Source of the DNA: Thiotrichaceae bacterium
GTDB lineage: Bacteria > Pseudomonadota > Gammaproteobacteria > Beggiatoales > Beggiatoaceae
Length of the DNA stretch: 64,000 nucleotides
Assembly (NCBI GenBank): GCA_026991885.1
Contig: JALXAQ010000249.1
Coordinates: forward strand, 1-64,000
Direction of reading: 5' to 3'
Numbering within the stretch: the stretch's first letter is position 1; each line of letters starts with the position of its first letter. The position numbers and the translations under genes are program-made. The notes under the pieces are model-generated. The model saw only the letters and a program-made list of their open reading frames with translations. It was not told the DNA's origin and searched no databases. Shown piece by piece: positions 17,624 to 28,447 of the stretch.

Positions 17624-19750
17624 GTGAAAAAAAGTAAGCTTATTTTATTGGCTGTGATAGCCATTTTAATAACCATATTTTTTGTATTTGATTTACAACA
17701 ATACCTGAGCCTTGAAAACTTTCAAGCGCAGCGAACAGAGATTGTTAATTTTTATGAGGCGCATCCTTGGCAAACGATATTGATTTTCTTTGCGATTTAT
17801 GTTGTTGTCACGGGGCTCTCGTTACCGGGGGCGACCATACTCACTTTGGCTGCTGGTGCAATTTTTGGCGTGTTCGATGGGACAATTATAGTGTCGTTTG
17901 CCAGCACCATCGGTGCAACCTTGGCATTTTTAGTTTCTCGATATTTGTTCAAGGATTTTGTTCAAGAACGCTTTAAGTCACAATTAGGTTCCATTAATCG
18001 CGGGGTTGAAAAAGACGGCGCCTTTTATTTGTTTGCTTTACGCTTAGTGCCCGCCTTTCCCTTTTTCGTGATTAATCTGGTGATGGCTTTAACGCCGATT
18101 AAAACTTGGACATTTTATTGGGTGAGTCAAATCGGTATGTTTGCGGGCACGATTGTTTATGTGAATGCGGGGACACAAATTGGTCAACTGGAATCCTTGG
18201 GTGGGATTTTATCACCCGCCCTGCTCCTTTCTTTTGTGTTACTCGGCATTTTTCCCTTTATTGCCAAAAAAGTGCTGGACTATTCCAAGGCGCAGAAAGT
18301 CATGCGCGGCTATAAAAAACCTAAACATTTTGATACTAATTTGGTTGTCATCGGTGCAGGCTCTGCTGGCTTAGTCAGTGCTTATATTGCCGCTGCTGTG
18401 AAAGCTAAAGTCACTTTAATTGAAAAACATAAAATGGGTGGCGATTGTTTAAATACGGGTTGTGTGCCCAGTAAGGCGATTTTGCGCTCTGCTAAAATGT
18501 TGTCCTATATTAAGCGAGCCAAAGAGTATGGTTTTAAAAATGCCACCGTAGAATTTGATTTTGCGGAAGTGATGGATCGTGTCCACCGCGTTATTAAGCA
18601 AGTTGAGCCGCATGATTCTGTGGAACGTTATACAAAATTGGGCGTTGATTGTATTCAAGGGGAGGCGATGATTACGTCGCCCTACAGTGTGCGCGTTAAT
18701 GGTCAGGAAATAACCACCCGTAATATTATTATCGCCAGCGGCGGACGACCTTTTGTGCCTCCGCTGCCCGGTTTAGAGGATGTGGGTTATTATACGTCAG
18801 ATACAATTTGGACTTTGAGAACGTTGCCGAAACGTTTAGTCGTGCTAGGAGGCGGACCGATTGGTTGTGAATTAGCCCAAGCTTTTGCGCGATTAGGTGC
18901 GAATGTGACCCAAGTGCAACGTGCTTCACATATTATGGTGCGTGAAGATGCCGATGTGATTGATGTGGTACAAGCGCAATTTGCTAAAGAGGGTATTCAA
19001 TTATTAAGGTCTCATAAAGCGTTGCGTATCGAAGGCGAAAAACGGCTGATTTGTGAACATGATGGCGAAGAAGTGGTTGTGCCTTTTGATGAAATATTAG
19101 TGGCAGTCGGGCGGGCGGCTAATACGAAAGGTTTTGGCTTAGAAGAATTGGGCGTGGCTTTAAGTCCGCGTGGCACTATAGAAGTCGATGAACATTTGCG
19201 TACTAATATTCCTACGATTTATGCTTGTGGCGATGTTGCGGGTCCTTATCAATTTACGCATACTGCCGCCCATCAAGCGTGGTATGCTAGCGTTAATGCG
19301 CTTTTTGGTAGCTTTAAGAAATTTAAGGCAGATTATTCTGTCATCCCTTGGACAACTTTTACTGATCCGGAGGTGGCACGGGTAGGCTTAAATGAGCAAG
19401 AGGCGAAACGGCAAGGCATTGATTATGAAGTGACTCAGTATGGGATTGATGATTTAGATCGCGCCATCGCTGATCAAGAGGCTCAGGGATTTGTTAAGGT
19501 GCTGACTCAACCGGGTAAGGATAAAATTTTGGGTGTCACTATCGTGGGACATCATGCGGGTGATTTGATTGCGGAATATATTCAAGCGATGAAATGGGGG
19601 ATTGGTCTTAATAAGATTTTGGGCACTATTCATATTTATCCTACGTTGGCAGAAGCTAATAAATATGCGGCGGGTGAGTGGAAGCGTGCTCATGCCCCTG
19701 TCAAGGTGCTGGAGTGGGTGGAACGGTTTCAGGCTTGGCGGCGTAATTAA
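17624..19750 (+). CDS. TVP38/TMEM64 (VTT) membrane domain fused to an FAD/NAD disulfide oxidoreductase
   Basis: A 708-residue fusion. Residues about 1-225 are a VTT/DedA-like membrane domain with several helices and the loop LRLVPAFPFFVINLV. Residues about 235-705 are a class I pyridine nucleotide-disulfide oxidoreductase: FAD motif GAGSAGL, redox-active pair in GGDCLNTGCVPSK, NAD motif GGGPIGCELAQ, ATG-like CGDVAG, and a C-terminal dimerisation domain with HIYPTLAEA. The nearest relatives are mercuric reductase and dihydrolipoamide dehydrogenase, but no terminal cysteine pair for mercury is seen. GTG 17624 behind GAGAGG is chosen over TTG 17609. The substrate is unknown. Confidence 0.88.
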   Translation: MKKSKLILLAVIAILITIFFVFDLQQYLSLENFQAQRTEIVNFYEAHPWQTILIFFAIYVVVTGLSLPGATILTLAAGAIFGVFDGTIIVSFASTIGATLAFLVSRYLFKDFVQERFKSQLGSINRGVEKDGAFYLFALRLVPAFPFFVINLVMALTPIKTWTFYWVSQIGMFAGTIVYVNAGTQIGQLESLGGILSPALLLSFVLLGIFPFIAKKVLDYSKAQKVMRGYKKPKHFDTNLVVIGAGSAGLVSAYIAAAVKAKVTLIEKHKMGGDCLNTGCVPSKAILRSAKMLSYIKRAKEYGFKNATVEFDFAEVMDRVHRVIKQVEPHDSVERYTKLGVDCIQGEAMITSPYSVRVNGQEITTRNIIIASGGRPFVPPLPGLEDVGYYTSDTIWTLRTLPKRLVVLGGGPIGCELAQAFARLGANVTQVQRASHIMVREDADVIDVVQAQFAKEGIQLLRSHKALRIEGEKRLICEHDGEEVVVPFDEILVAVGRAANTKGFGLEELGVALSPRGTIEVDEHLRTNIPTIYACGDVAGPYQFTHTAAHQAWYASVNALFGSFKKFKADYSVIPWTTFTDPEVARVGLNEQEAKRQGIDYEVTQYGIDDLDRAIADQEAQGFVKVLTQPGKDKILGVTIVGHHAGDLIAEYIQAMKWGIGLNKILGTIHIYPTLAEANKYAAGEWKRAHAPVKVLEWVERFQAWRRN

Positions 19751-19751
19751 T

Positions 19752-19885
19752 TCGACGCGGAGCGTCGAGGCAGGCATTCCCACGCAGAGCGTGGGAACGA
19801 GAAATGCGAAGCTAATTATCGGAGATATTGGAGTCCAAAGCTTTAGCTTTGGACGTGGGTTTCCAAAGCTAAAGCTTTGGACTCC
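19752..19885. repeat. GACGC(G)GAGCGTC and GGAGTCCAAAGC palindromes
   Basis: TCGACGCGGAGCGTCGA is followed by CCCACGCAGAGCGTGGGAAC, both hairpins, then at 19830-19885 a pair of GGAGTCCAAAGCTTTAGC palindromes in opposite orientation. The first could end transcription of the flavoprotein gene. The gap holds no gene. Confidence 0.8.
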
Positions 19886-19899
19886 AAAATAAAGGTGAA

Positions 19900-20724
19900 A
19901 TGATGCAACACAAAAATAGACTGCAAACCATTGTCGGGACACTGATATTATTTTTAGGGTATGGCATACTCAGTGCCGCCCCTCAGGCGGAACTCATTCC
20001 TTTTTGGAACAAGAGCAACGAAGCCAACCGGGCAACGATTGATCACAGAGTCTGGCAAAGGCTCTTAGATCGTTATTTGGATGCAAACCATCCGTCAGGC
20101 GTTAATCGTTTTGATTACGCTAATTTAAAGGCTAATGATAAACGTCAATTAAAGGGCTACTTAAATTATCTGATGAAACGGGATCCGCGTGCCTATTCAA
20201 AGGCTGAACAAAAGGCTTATTGGATTAATCTGTATAATGCGCTGACGGTTCATCTGATTGTCAAGCATTATCCTGTGAAGTCGATTAAGAAAATTGGTTG
20301 GTTTGGTTTTGGTCCTTGGGATAAGAAGTTGGTAACAATGAAGGGGCAAAAGCTGAGCTTGAATAATATCGAACATGGCATTTTACGCCCGATTTGGCGC
20401 GATAATCGGATACATTACGCTGTCAATTGCGCGAGCTTGGGTTGTCCCAATTTGGCAGAAAAGGCTTATACGGCTGCTAATACGGAAAAATTGCTTGAGG
20501 CGGGAGCAAAGGCTTATGTGAATCATCGACGTGGTGTGCGGTTTAAAAATGGCAAATTGTTGGTTTCTAGTATTTATCATTGGTATAAAGTCGATTTTGG
20601 GGGGAGTGATAGAGGGGTTATCAGGCACTTGCTGAGGTATGCTGATCCTCATTTGGCAAAGCGTCTGCGAGCCTATCGGGGTAGTATCGATCATGATTAT
20701 GATTGGCGGCTTAATGAGTTTTAG
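19900..20724 (+). CDS. Exported DUF547 domain protein
   Basis: A 274-residue protein with an N-terminal signal segment (about residues 10-30, ending near SAAPQA) followed by a DUF547 domain. Family marks are KAYWINLYNALTVHLI, the NIEHGILRP stretch and the conserved cysteines in VNCASLGCPNL. The family is widespread in proteobacteria with no firm biochemical role. The preceding ribosome-binding site is AAAGGTGAAATG. It is convergent with the ATPase gene. Confidence 0.88.
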   Translation: MMQHKNRLQTIVGTLILFLGYGILSAAPQAELIPFWNKSNEANRATIDHRVWQRLLDRYLDANHPSGVNRFDYANLKANDKRQLKGYLNYLMKRDPRAYSKAEQKAYWINLYNALTVHLIVKHYPVKSIKKIGWFGFGPWDKKLVTMKGQKLSLNNIEHGILRPIWRDNRIHYAVNCASLGCPNLAEKAYTAANTEKLLEAGAKAYVNHRRGVRFKNGKLLVSSIYHWYKVDFGGSDRGVIRHLLRYADPHLAKRLRAYRGSIDHDYDWRLNEF

Positions 20725-20753
20725 GTTTGACTACTTTTTTACAAATCGAAGGC

Positions 20754-22091
20754 TCAAATCGGAAAGGCTCTTGTGTCTAACGAGACAGACTCCCAAGGAA
20801 AACATTCGCCTAGCAAAAATTCTAATATTGATATCACCTGGATACCTTCAATAGGTTCTTCATTATCATAAGTGATGAGAAAGCCTTGCACTGATTTAAA
20901 GTTTTGACTCGCTTGGTGTAATCCTTTTATTTCTCGTTGCTTGGTTTTTGGCTCATCCAGTTGGTAACACACCTGAATAGCGGCACTGATTGTCTCTTCT
21001 CGTTGTATGATGAAATCACACTCAAATTGGTTTTTGTAATAAAAAATAGTGTCCCGATCAGAAAGGCGACGTTTTAATTCCCAGAAAACCACTTGTTCTA
21101 AAGCCTTTCCTAAATCTGCGGAAAAATGGAAACTCACTGCATTGGTTAATCCATTATCTATGGCATACACCTTTTTTTCACTGAGTTCTTGCGTTGATAT
21201 TTTATAGGCATATTTCTTCAAAGTTCCAAACATAAAAATGGATTCTGCGTGTTCCAAAAAATCATACAACGAATTTTTACCGATGCGAATACCGACAGAT
21301 TTGAGTTCATTATAAATACGATTAATAGAAATTTGTTTGGTGCTTGAGGCATAAAGCCGTTTAAGAAAAAATTTCAAGGCTGTCATATTCGTAATTTGGT
21401 AGCGTTCCACCATATCTCGAAATAACATCACTTGATAATATTCTTGTAAGGTTTTTCGCTTTAAGTCTTGATTGGGCAACAAGGATAATTCAGGAAAACC
21501 GCCGTCGTGCAAATACCTTTCTAAAGCATGATAAAGATAAGCGCGTCCTTTGGTCGTTTCCAATTCAGGGGTAATGGATTGAAAACGAAGACTTTCTTTG
21601 AAACTCAACGGATACACTGTGTAACTCAGACTTCTACCACGCAATGCGGTTGCTATTTCACTGCTTAACATTTTGGCATTGGAGCCGGTGATAAATATAT
21701 TTTGAGAAATGGTGTCATAAAGACGACGAATAAATTTTTCCCAACCAGCGACATTTTGAATTTCATCAAAGAAAAAATAGCATTGAGACAATTCGTGATA
21801 CTGGGGATAGAGTTCTAAATAGGCTTGTATCACTAAATCCAATTCTTGACGTTGTAATTCAAGCCGCTCATCTTCAAAATTAATGAAGATAATCTGTTGT
21901 TTTGTCACCCGAGCCGTCAGTTGTTTGACTAATTGATATAATAAAAAAGATTTACCACTGCGCCGTGCCCCAATGAGTGTAATGATTTTTCCACTGCCAA
22001 TAGGAATTTGATAATCACGGGTGATTATTGGGGGCAATGTTGATGCCTGAAAATCTTTCAAAAGCGTTTTGATGATATATTTCTTTTTCAT
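20754..22091 (-). CDS. AAA ATPase with DUF4143 domain
   Basis: A 445-residue ATP-binding protein. The N-terminal AAA_14-type ATPase has the Walker A motif GARRSGKSFLLYQL near residue 40 and the Walker B-like YFFFDEIQNV; the sensor-like ITGSNAKML follows. The C-terminal half is DUF4143, a restriction-endonuclease-like fold. These proteins are common, often horizontally moved, and their role is unknown. The gene appears intact and stands alone between repeats. Confidence 0.88.
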   Translation of the reverse strand: MKKKYIIKTLLKDFQASTLPPIITRDYQIPIGSGKIITLIGARRSGKSFLLYQLVKQLTARVTKQQIIFINFEDERLELQRQELDLVIQAYLELYPQYHELSQCYFFFDEIQNVAGWEKFIRRLYDTISQNIFITGSNAKMLSSEIATALRGRSLSYTVYPLSFKESLRFQSITPELETTKGRAYLYHALERYLHDGGFPELSLLPNQDLKRKTLQEYYQVMLFRDMVERYQITNMTALKFFLKRLYASSTKQISINRIYNELKSVGIRIGKNSLYDFLEHAESIFMFGTLKKYAYKISTQELSEKKVYAIDNGLTNAVSFHFSADLGKALEQVVFWELKRRLSDRDTIFYYKNQFECDFIIQREETISAAIQVCYQLDEPKTKQREIKGLHQASQNFKSVQGFLITYDNEEPIEGIQVISILEFLLGECFPWESVSLDTRAFPI

Positions 22092-22171
22092 AAGGAAATA
22101 ATATCATATTATTTCTTGTTTATAAAGTATCTCTCTCAAAACCCTTACAATAACTACACCGATCAGATTTA

Positions 22172-22232
22172 ATAAAGGATAAGTCAAAACCGGTTTGAGC
22201 AGTAAATCCGTTGTACTTGACTTATCCTTGCT
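22172..22232. repeat. Variant GGATAAGTCAAAACC inverted repeat
   Basis: AAGGATAAGTCAAAACCGGT faces CTTGACTTATCCTTGC, a diverged copy of the family at 17401 and 23562. It lies upstream of the ATPase gene, whose start is at 22091. Confidence 0.7.
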
Positions 22233-22248
22233 TACCTATGATCGGTGA

Positions 22249-22734
22249 TCATGTCTGTTCTTCATATCTCACCCCATGCCCAGCAAAGTAATTACCAATC
22301 ACTAAGGCAAAGCGTTTTTGAGGGGGTATGAATGGATTTTGATTAGCTAGAGCAATCGCACGTTCTGCATCGCCAAGTTGCCATGCGAGTTTGAGAATAT
22401 CAGGGCGGTGGTAGAATTTTTTATATTTTTCATATCCTTCAATGCTTTCCACCCTATTATTACCAAAATCTACATTAATATATTGCTCTCCCTTTGGAGA
22501 AGCGACATAGTAACCCTGTTGAGGCATAATAGCAACGCCTTCACCATCGTCAAACCCTACTAAACGGATAATTTCTTCACCGGTTTCGAGATTCCATAAT
22601 CTGGTTGTGTGATCCCTACTGCCCGACAAGGCGGTTTTGCCATCGGGGGAAAACGCGACGGACTTAACTCTTGAGGAATGTCCAAGCTGTAATACCACTT
22701 TATCTACCTCCGGTGGTGGAGATTTTATATACAT
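22249..22734 (-). pseudogene. Truncated WD40-caspase protein gene
   Basis: The ATG at 22734 follows an AGGAG ribosome-binding site and opens a protein of about 161 residues. A WD40 repeat (HSSRVKSVAFSPDGKTALSG, then RLWNLETGEE) is followed by a linker of the type seen before peptidase C14 domains. The caspase fold begins with RFALVIGN and jumps directly to YFAGHG, the segment that carries the catalytic histidine, then stops. The usual 60-80 residues between these motifs and everything after, including the catalytic cysteine, are gone. It is therefore an internally deleted relic, although still an open frame. Confidence 0.7.
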
Positions 22735-22813
22735 TGTTGTTTCTCCTATAAAAACTTGAATCGCGGATTTTACGGATGACACTGATTTCGCGGATTAAAA
22801 ACCTAAAAACACT

Positions 22814-23229
22814 CATTATCCTCACTTTTGACTTTGATTTTTCTTTTGACTTTGATTTTAAATCCGTGTCATCCGTGTCATCCGTAAAATCCGCGATTCA
22901 AGGTTTTTTTTTTTAAATCCAAGTAATCCGTAAGAACCATACGGGACAAGGGTTTGTCATTAATCAATCTCAGCATCATAGCCCATTATCCTCACTTTTG
23001 ACTTTGATTTTTCTTTTGACTTTGAATTTAAATCCGTGTCATCCGTGTCATCCGTAAAATCCGCGATTCAAGGTTTTTGGTTTTTAATCCAAGTAATCCG
23101 TAAGAACCATACGGGACAAGGGTTTGTCATTAATCAATCTCAGCATCATAGCCCATTATCCTCACTTTTGACTTTGATTTTTCTTTTGACTTTGAATTTA
23201 AATCCGTGTCATCCGTGTCATCCGTAAAC
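22814..23229. repeat. 170-bp tandem repeat, about 2.4 copies
   Basis: Units starting with CATTATCCTCACTTTTGAC at 22814, 22984 and 23154 are nearly identical. Each holds TTGATTTTTCTTTTGACTTT, ATCCGTGTCATCCGT and CGATTCAAGG, and GAACCATACGGGACAAGG. A shorter copy of the ATCCGT part lies at 22755-22792. No coding function is likely. Confidence 0.9.
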
Positions 23230-23240
23230 GCATAGTTAGT

Positions 23241-23309
23241 CAGGGCAACCATAAAGGATTGCCCCTACAATATTTGGCAGGTAGGGGCAAACCCTTGTGG
23301 TTGCCCTTA
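23241..23309. repeat. GGGCAACC/GGTTGCCC MITE-like element
   Basis: GGGCAACCATAAAGGATTGC at the left faces CTTGTGGTTGCCCTTA at the right, with GTAGGGGCAA inside. It has the same arms as the insertion at 16276. Confidence 0.8.
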
Positions 23310-23333
23310 GTATATTATTATTTGGGAGTTGCC

Positions 23334-23525
23334 TTATCGTACCTCAACCACCAACTCCTTACGAGCCAAAACCTCATCAGGCTTGGCACTAACAACCGCC
23401 AGAAAATATTCAATAAAACGCTCAAAAATCAGATCAGACACTATATTCACAATGATAGGTATGATTATTGCCGCGATAACAAAAAACAAAATAGTCCTTA
23501 TTGAAATGCGTTGAAATTTTTTCAT
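23334..23525 (-). CDS. Small single-pass membrane protein (uncertain)
   Basis: A 63-residue frame with MKKFQRISIRT, a strongly hydrophobic segment (about 12-33) and a charged tail. The Lys/Arg-rich start and one helix are typical of a real small membrane protein, but there is no good ribosome-binding site and it lies between repeats. Family unknown. Confidence 0.4.
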   Translation of the reverse strand: MKKFQRISIRTILFFVIAAIIIPIIVNIVSDLIFERFIEYFLAVVSAKPDEVLARKELVVEVR

Positions 23526-23561
23526 GGATTATATAGGAGTCGGCCAGATGGATTATATATT

Positions 23562-23776
23562 AGCAGGGATAAGTCAAAACCGATACAAGCCGCCAATTTT
23601 TATTCTGCTTAATATTTTGACTTATCCCTGTTAAAAACGAATCCCTGTAGTTGAGTGTTTTGACTTATCCCTGTTAAAAACGAATCCCTGTAGTTGAGTG
23701 TTTTGACTTATCCCTGTTAAAAACGAATCCCTGTAGTTGAGTATTTTGACTTATCCCTGCTTAAATACAATCCCTG
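23562..23776. repeat. 43-bp tandem repeat of the TTGACTTATCCCTG family
   Basis: The unit AATCCCTGTAGTTGAGTGTT, TTGACTTATCCCTGTTAAAA, ACG repeats with a 43-bp period (starts at 23641, 23684, 23727). An inverted copy (AGCAGGGATAAGTCAAAACC) precedes it. There are no unique spacers, so it is not CRISPR. Confidence 0.9.
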
Positions 23777-23779
23777 TGT

Positions 23780-24514
23780 CTATCGTTTATTGAAAATGGC
23801 TTGAACTTGAGAAGGCGTTAGGGCTATCTTATAGATACGAACATCATCCAGCCATCCTTGGAAGTAGCTCGAACCAACAGCCGGTTGACCACCAATAGTC
23901 GTCGTATAATTACGCTCCACCGCCAGATCACCATTGAGAACCTCCTTGCTTTCTTGCTTGCCATCAACATAGAGAATATATTCACCATTTTGGTAAGTCA
24001 TAGCCACATGATACCAGCGATTTTCGGCCAATTCGGTCACAGATAAGAGATAATGGGTCTGGCTACTTTCTCCTTGGAGGGTACGCACAGCAGTGCGGAT
24101 ACGGTTGCCGCCTGATAATTGCACCATGAACGGATACACATACCTGCCCCGCTGAATCAGCGTCTGATAAGAGTTGTTAATTTTTTCAAGCTTTACCCAC
24201 AAAGACACACTGAGCTTTGAACTGATATTGAACATATCCCTGCCTACAGTCACATAGTCCTTTATGCCATCGAAAAAAAGAGCACCATTAAGTTGACCTT
24301 CTGTTACCCATGTTGGCATACCAACTAAGGTGCCATCATTTTTGAGGGCGGAAGAATCTAACGCTATAACGCCCTTGGAATCATCAAATCGCCAATGACC
24401 AACGAGAGGCGTGGTGGAAGCCTTTTTCCACTCTTTTATAGTGGTCGATACACGGCTACAACTCATGAGTGTCGCACAAATGATTATAGCTAAAACAGAT
24501 ATTGTCAATTTCAT
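23780..24514 (-). CDS. LamG-like jelly-roll lipoprotein
   Basis: A 244-residue protein with a lipoprotein signal (hydrophobic segment then LMSC, cleavage before Cys-19). The rest is one concanavalin A-like LamG domain: GHWRFDDSKG, ALFFDGIKDYVTVG, FNISSKLSVSLWVKL, WYHVAMTYQNGEYILYVDGK and the closing WLDDVRIYKIALTPSQVQAI. This fold binds carbohydrates or proteins; the ligand is unknown. It follows guaB on the same strand, 21 bases after its stop. Confidence 0.87.
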   Translation of the reverse strand: MKLTISVLAIIICATLMSCSRVSTTIKEWKKASTTPLVGHWRFDDSKGVIALDSSALKNDGTLVGMPTWVTEGQLNGALFFDGIKDYVTVGRDMFNISSKLSVSLWVKLEKINNSYQTLIQRGRYVYPFMVQLSGGNRIRTAVRTLQGESSQTHYLLSVTELAENRWYHVAMTYQNGEYILYVDGKQESKEVLNGDLAVERNYTTTIGGQPAVGSSYFQGWLDDVRIYKIALTPSQVQAIFNKR

Positions 24515-24535
24515 AAAATTTGATAGTTTGTGATA

Positions 24536-26053
<1,518 letters not shown>

Positions 26054-26093
26054 TCATATAATATAAATGAACAACTATAATTGGAGTATCAGA

Positions 26094-27860
26094 GTGAAAA
26101 TAAAATTGTTATTAAAAAATGTCGTGATCATGTCCATGGCTAATCTCTTGATGGGATGTGCCAGTCAATTGACACCCACTAAAGTACTCGCCTTTGAGAA
26201 ATCGCCATCAAAGATAGAAATCCAAGGCAACCCCCATGCTACCGGGCTATTTATTTCACGACAACAAGAACAGATGTACCAAATTTTAGTGGCTGAAATT
26301 GCCAAACTTCGTGGTAACAATAGCTTAGCGGCACTCTATTTTTTTGAGGTTGCCACTGAAACGGGTGATCAGCGTTTTGCTGAACAAGCCACAAAGGCGG
26401 CTTTATATGCACAACAATATGACATGGCTGCCAAGGCGGCTAGCCTATGGATAAAGCTTGCTCCGAATAATCCTTATGCACGCCAACTTTTAGGCGGGAT
26501 ATTATTACAGCAAAACCGCCCAGAACAAGCCGTGATACATTTAGAGGCTATGCTCGACACTTTCAAGGATGAGCCCGATCAAGTCAGCGCATTGATTTCA
26601 ACATTACTAGAGGCACAAACTGATCAAACGCTCGCCTTAGAATTGATGGAAAAATTGCTCGCTAAACGGCCAAACAACCCCGTGGTTTTATTGAGCTACT
26701 CACGCTTTTTGATCGGTATTGAACAGTATGATAAAGCCATGGTTCTGTTGCAGAGACTTTTAAAGCAGAGCCCAAATCATGCAGAAGCCGTGCCTTTGTA
26801 TGCCCATTTGTTGGACAAGCAAGGAAAACGTTCACTCGCCTTAAAATGGCTAAAATCCGCATTGGAGAAATTCCCAAAACAGCAAGAATGGCGGTTAATG
26901 TATGCACGTCTGCTTGTTGATGCGGATCAGTTTAAAGAGTCGATAAAACAATTTAAATTGTTGTCCAAAGATTCCCAACAAAATGTAGATATTTTATATG
27001 CCTTGGGCGTGTTATCCCTACAAGTCAAAGATAACTTAGCGGCCAAAAAGTATTTTTTGGCACTACTCGATACAGGGCATAAACTCAATACCGCACGCTA
27101 TTATCTAGGCCAAATTGCACAAGATGCAAAAGACCTACAAAAAGCCATTTATTGGTATAAGCAAATTGATGGCGGATCAAATTATTTAAATGCCCATGCG
27201 CGGATTGCTTTGATTTTTACCGAACAAGGAGAACTAGATAAAGCCATTGAGCACCTTCGGAGCCTACATGTCGAGCGCCAGGAAGATATTATTAATCTGA
27301 TGCTGTTGGAGGCTGAATTGTTGACGGATCAAAAACAGTTTAGCCAAGTGATGAAGATTTATGATCGTGTGCTCGACTCAGCCCCTGATAATATCGAAGT
27401 GCTCTATCAGCGTGCCATGTTGCATGAAAAAATGGGCAGGATAGATCTATTAGAGCGGGATTTACGACGTTTACTAAAAATCGAGCCAGAAAATGCAGAT
27501 GCGCTCAATGCCTTAGGTTACAGTCTCACGGTACACACAGATCGTTATCAGGATGCTTACAAATTAATTAAACAAGCATTGCGATTAAGTCCCAGCGATT
27601 ATTACATTTTAGACAGCATGGGATGGGTGTTGTATAAAATGGGTAAATATGCGGAAGCGATTGCCTATCTGCGTAAAGCACAAACCAAACGAGAAGACCC
27701 TGAAATGGCGGCGCATTTAGGCGAAGTGTTATGGATGAGTGGAGATCAGCAGGCGGCTAAAGAAGTGTGGGAAAAAGCGCAGAAAACTTTTCCAGATGAT
27801 GAAAAATTGCGTGAAGTGATACGTCATTTTCTAGATTCCAAGAAAAATGGTGAATCATGA
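26094..27860 (+). CDS. TPR-repeat lipoprotein
   Basis: About 588 residues. GTG 26094 behind TTGGAG is preferred to ATG 26067, which has no ribosome-binding site; it gives a compact lipoprotein signal ending in NLLMGC. The mature protein is a long run of tetratricopeptide repeats, clearest near the C-terminus (ENADALNALGYSLTVHTDRY, SPSDYYILDSMGWVLYKMGK). A TPR lipoprotein directly before lolB is a common gammaproteobacterial arrangement, and an envelope assembly role is inferred. The stop overlaps the lolB start as ATGA. Confidence 0.88.
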   Translation: MKIKLLLKNVVIMSMANLLMGCASQLTPTKVLAFEKSPSKIEIQGNPHATGLFISRQQEQMYQILVAEIAKLRGNNSLAALYFFEVATETGDQRFAEQATKAALYAQQYDMAAKAASLWIKLAPNNPYARQLLGGILLQQNRPEQAVIHLEAMLDTFKDEPDQVSALISTLLEAQTDQTLALELMEKLLAKRPNNPVVLLSYSRFLIGIEQYDKAMVLLQRLLKQSPNHAEAVPLYAHLLDKQGKRSLALKWLKSALEKFPKQQEWRLMYARLLVDADQFKESIKQFKLLSKDSQQNVDILYALGVLSLQVKDNLAAKKYFLALLDTGHKLNTARYYLGQIAQDAKDLQKAIYWYKQIDGGSNYLNAHARIALIFTEQGELDKAIEHLRSLHVERQEDIINLMLLEAELLTDQKQFSQVMKIYDRVLDSAPDNIEVLYQRAMLHEKMGRIDLLERDLRRLLKIEPENADALNALGYSLTVHTDRYQDAYKLIKQALRLSPSDYYILDSMGWVLYKMGKYAEAIAYLRKAQTKREDPEMAAHLGEVLWMSGDQQAAKEVWEKAQKTFPDDEKLREVIRHFLDSKKNGES

Positions 27861-28432
27861 GACGATTGTTAATATTGGTATTATTGCTACTGTTTGGCTG
27901 TATTCAGATGCCCCCAATACCGCCAATGCCAGCTAAGCAACAATTGGATTCATGGCGTTTAAATGGTCGCATTGCGATTTCAACTGAAAATGACAGTTGG
28001 ACGGCTAATATTTTCTGGCAACAGCAAGGTGCGGCTTATCAACTGCGTTTAAATACGCCGCTTGGACAAGGAGTCATCTTGCTTGAAGGGGATGACAAGG
28101 GCGTTGTGATGCATCAGGGTGACAATAAAACGATTAAGGCAGCTAATCCAGATATTTTAATTGCTAAAGTCCTGAAAGTAGAATTGCCCGTGACCAATTT
28201 ACATGCTTGGATCAGGGGACTCCCGGCACCCCATTCTTCTCCCCAATGGTACACGCTCGATGATGCTAAGCGGCATGTACAGAGTTTACGACAAGACGGC
28301 TGGGAAATAGATTATAAAGCGTATATTCAAGTACAGGGCATTGATTTACCTAAAAAAATGGTATTGGAAAATAACCGTTTTAAGGTTAAAATCGTGATTT
28401 CGCAGTGGGAGATAGACACTGCTGGTATTTAG
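27857..28432 (+). CDS. lolB: Outer-membrane lipoprotein receptor LolB
   Basis: LolB receives lipoproteins from LolA and inserts them in the outer membrane. Seen: lipoprotein signal MRRLLILVLLLLFGC, then SWRLNGRIAI, WQQQGAAYQLRLNTPLGQG, LEGDDKGV and the exposed loop region PVTNLHAWIRGLP. Length 191 is normal. It overlaps the TPR gene by four bases. In many relatives ispE follows, but here ftsY does. Confidence 0.92.
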   Translation: MRRLLILVLLLLFGCIQMPPIPPMPAKQQLDSWRLNGRIAISTENDSWTANIFWQQQGAAYQLRLNTPLGQGVILLEGDDKGVVMHQGDNKTIKAANPDILIAKVLKVELPVTNLHAWIRGLPAPHSSPQWYTLDDAKRHVQSLRQDGWEIDYKAYIQVQGIDLPKKMVLENNRFKVKIVISQWEIDTAGI

Positions 28433-28447
28433 GCAATATAAAAACTA

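Noticed and set aside
19454-19942. 162-codon antisense ORF over the flavoprotein 3' end
   Set aside because: It runs through palindromic repeats and is the complement of a clear coding region.
23562-23776. 43-bp repeats that resemble CRISPR
   Set aside because: No spacers between the units. The repeat is one member of a dispersed family also found at 17401 and 42771.
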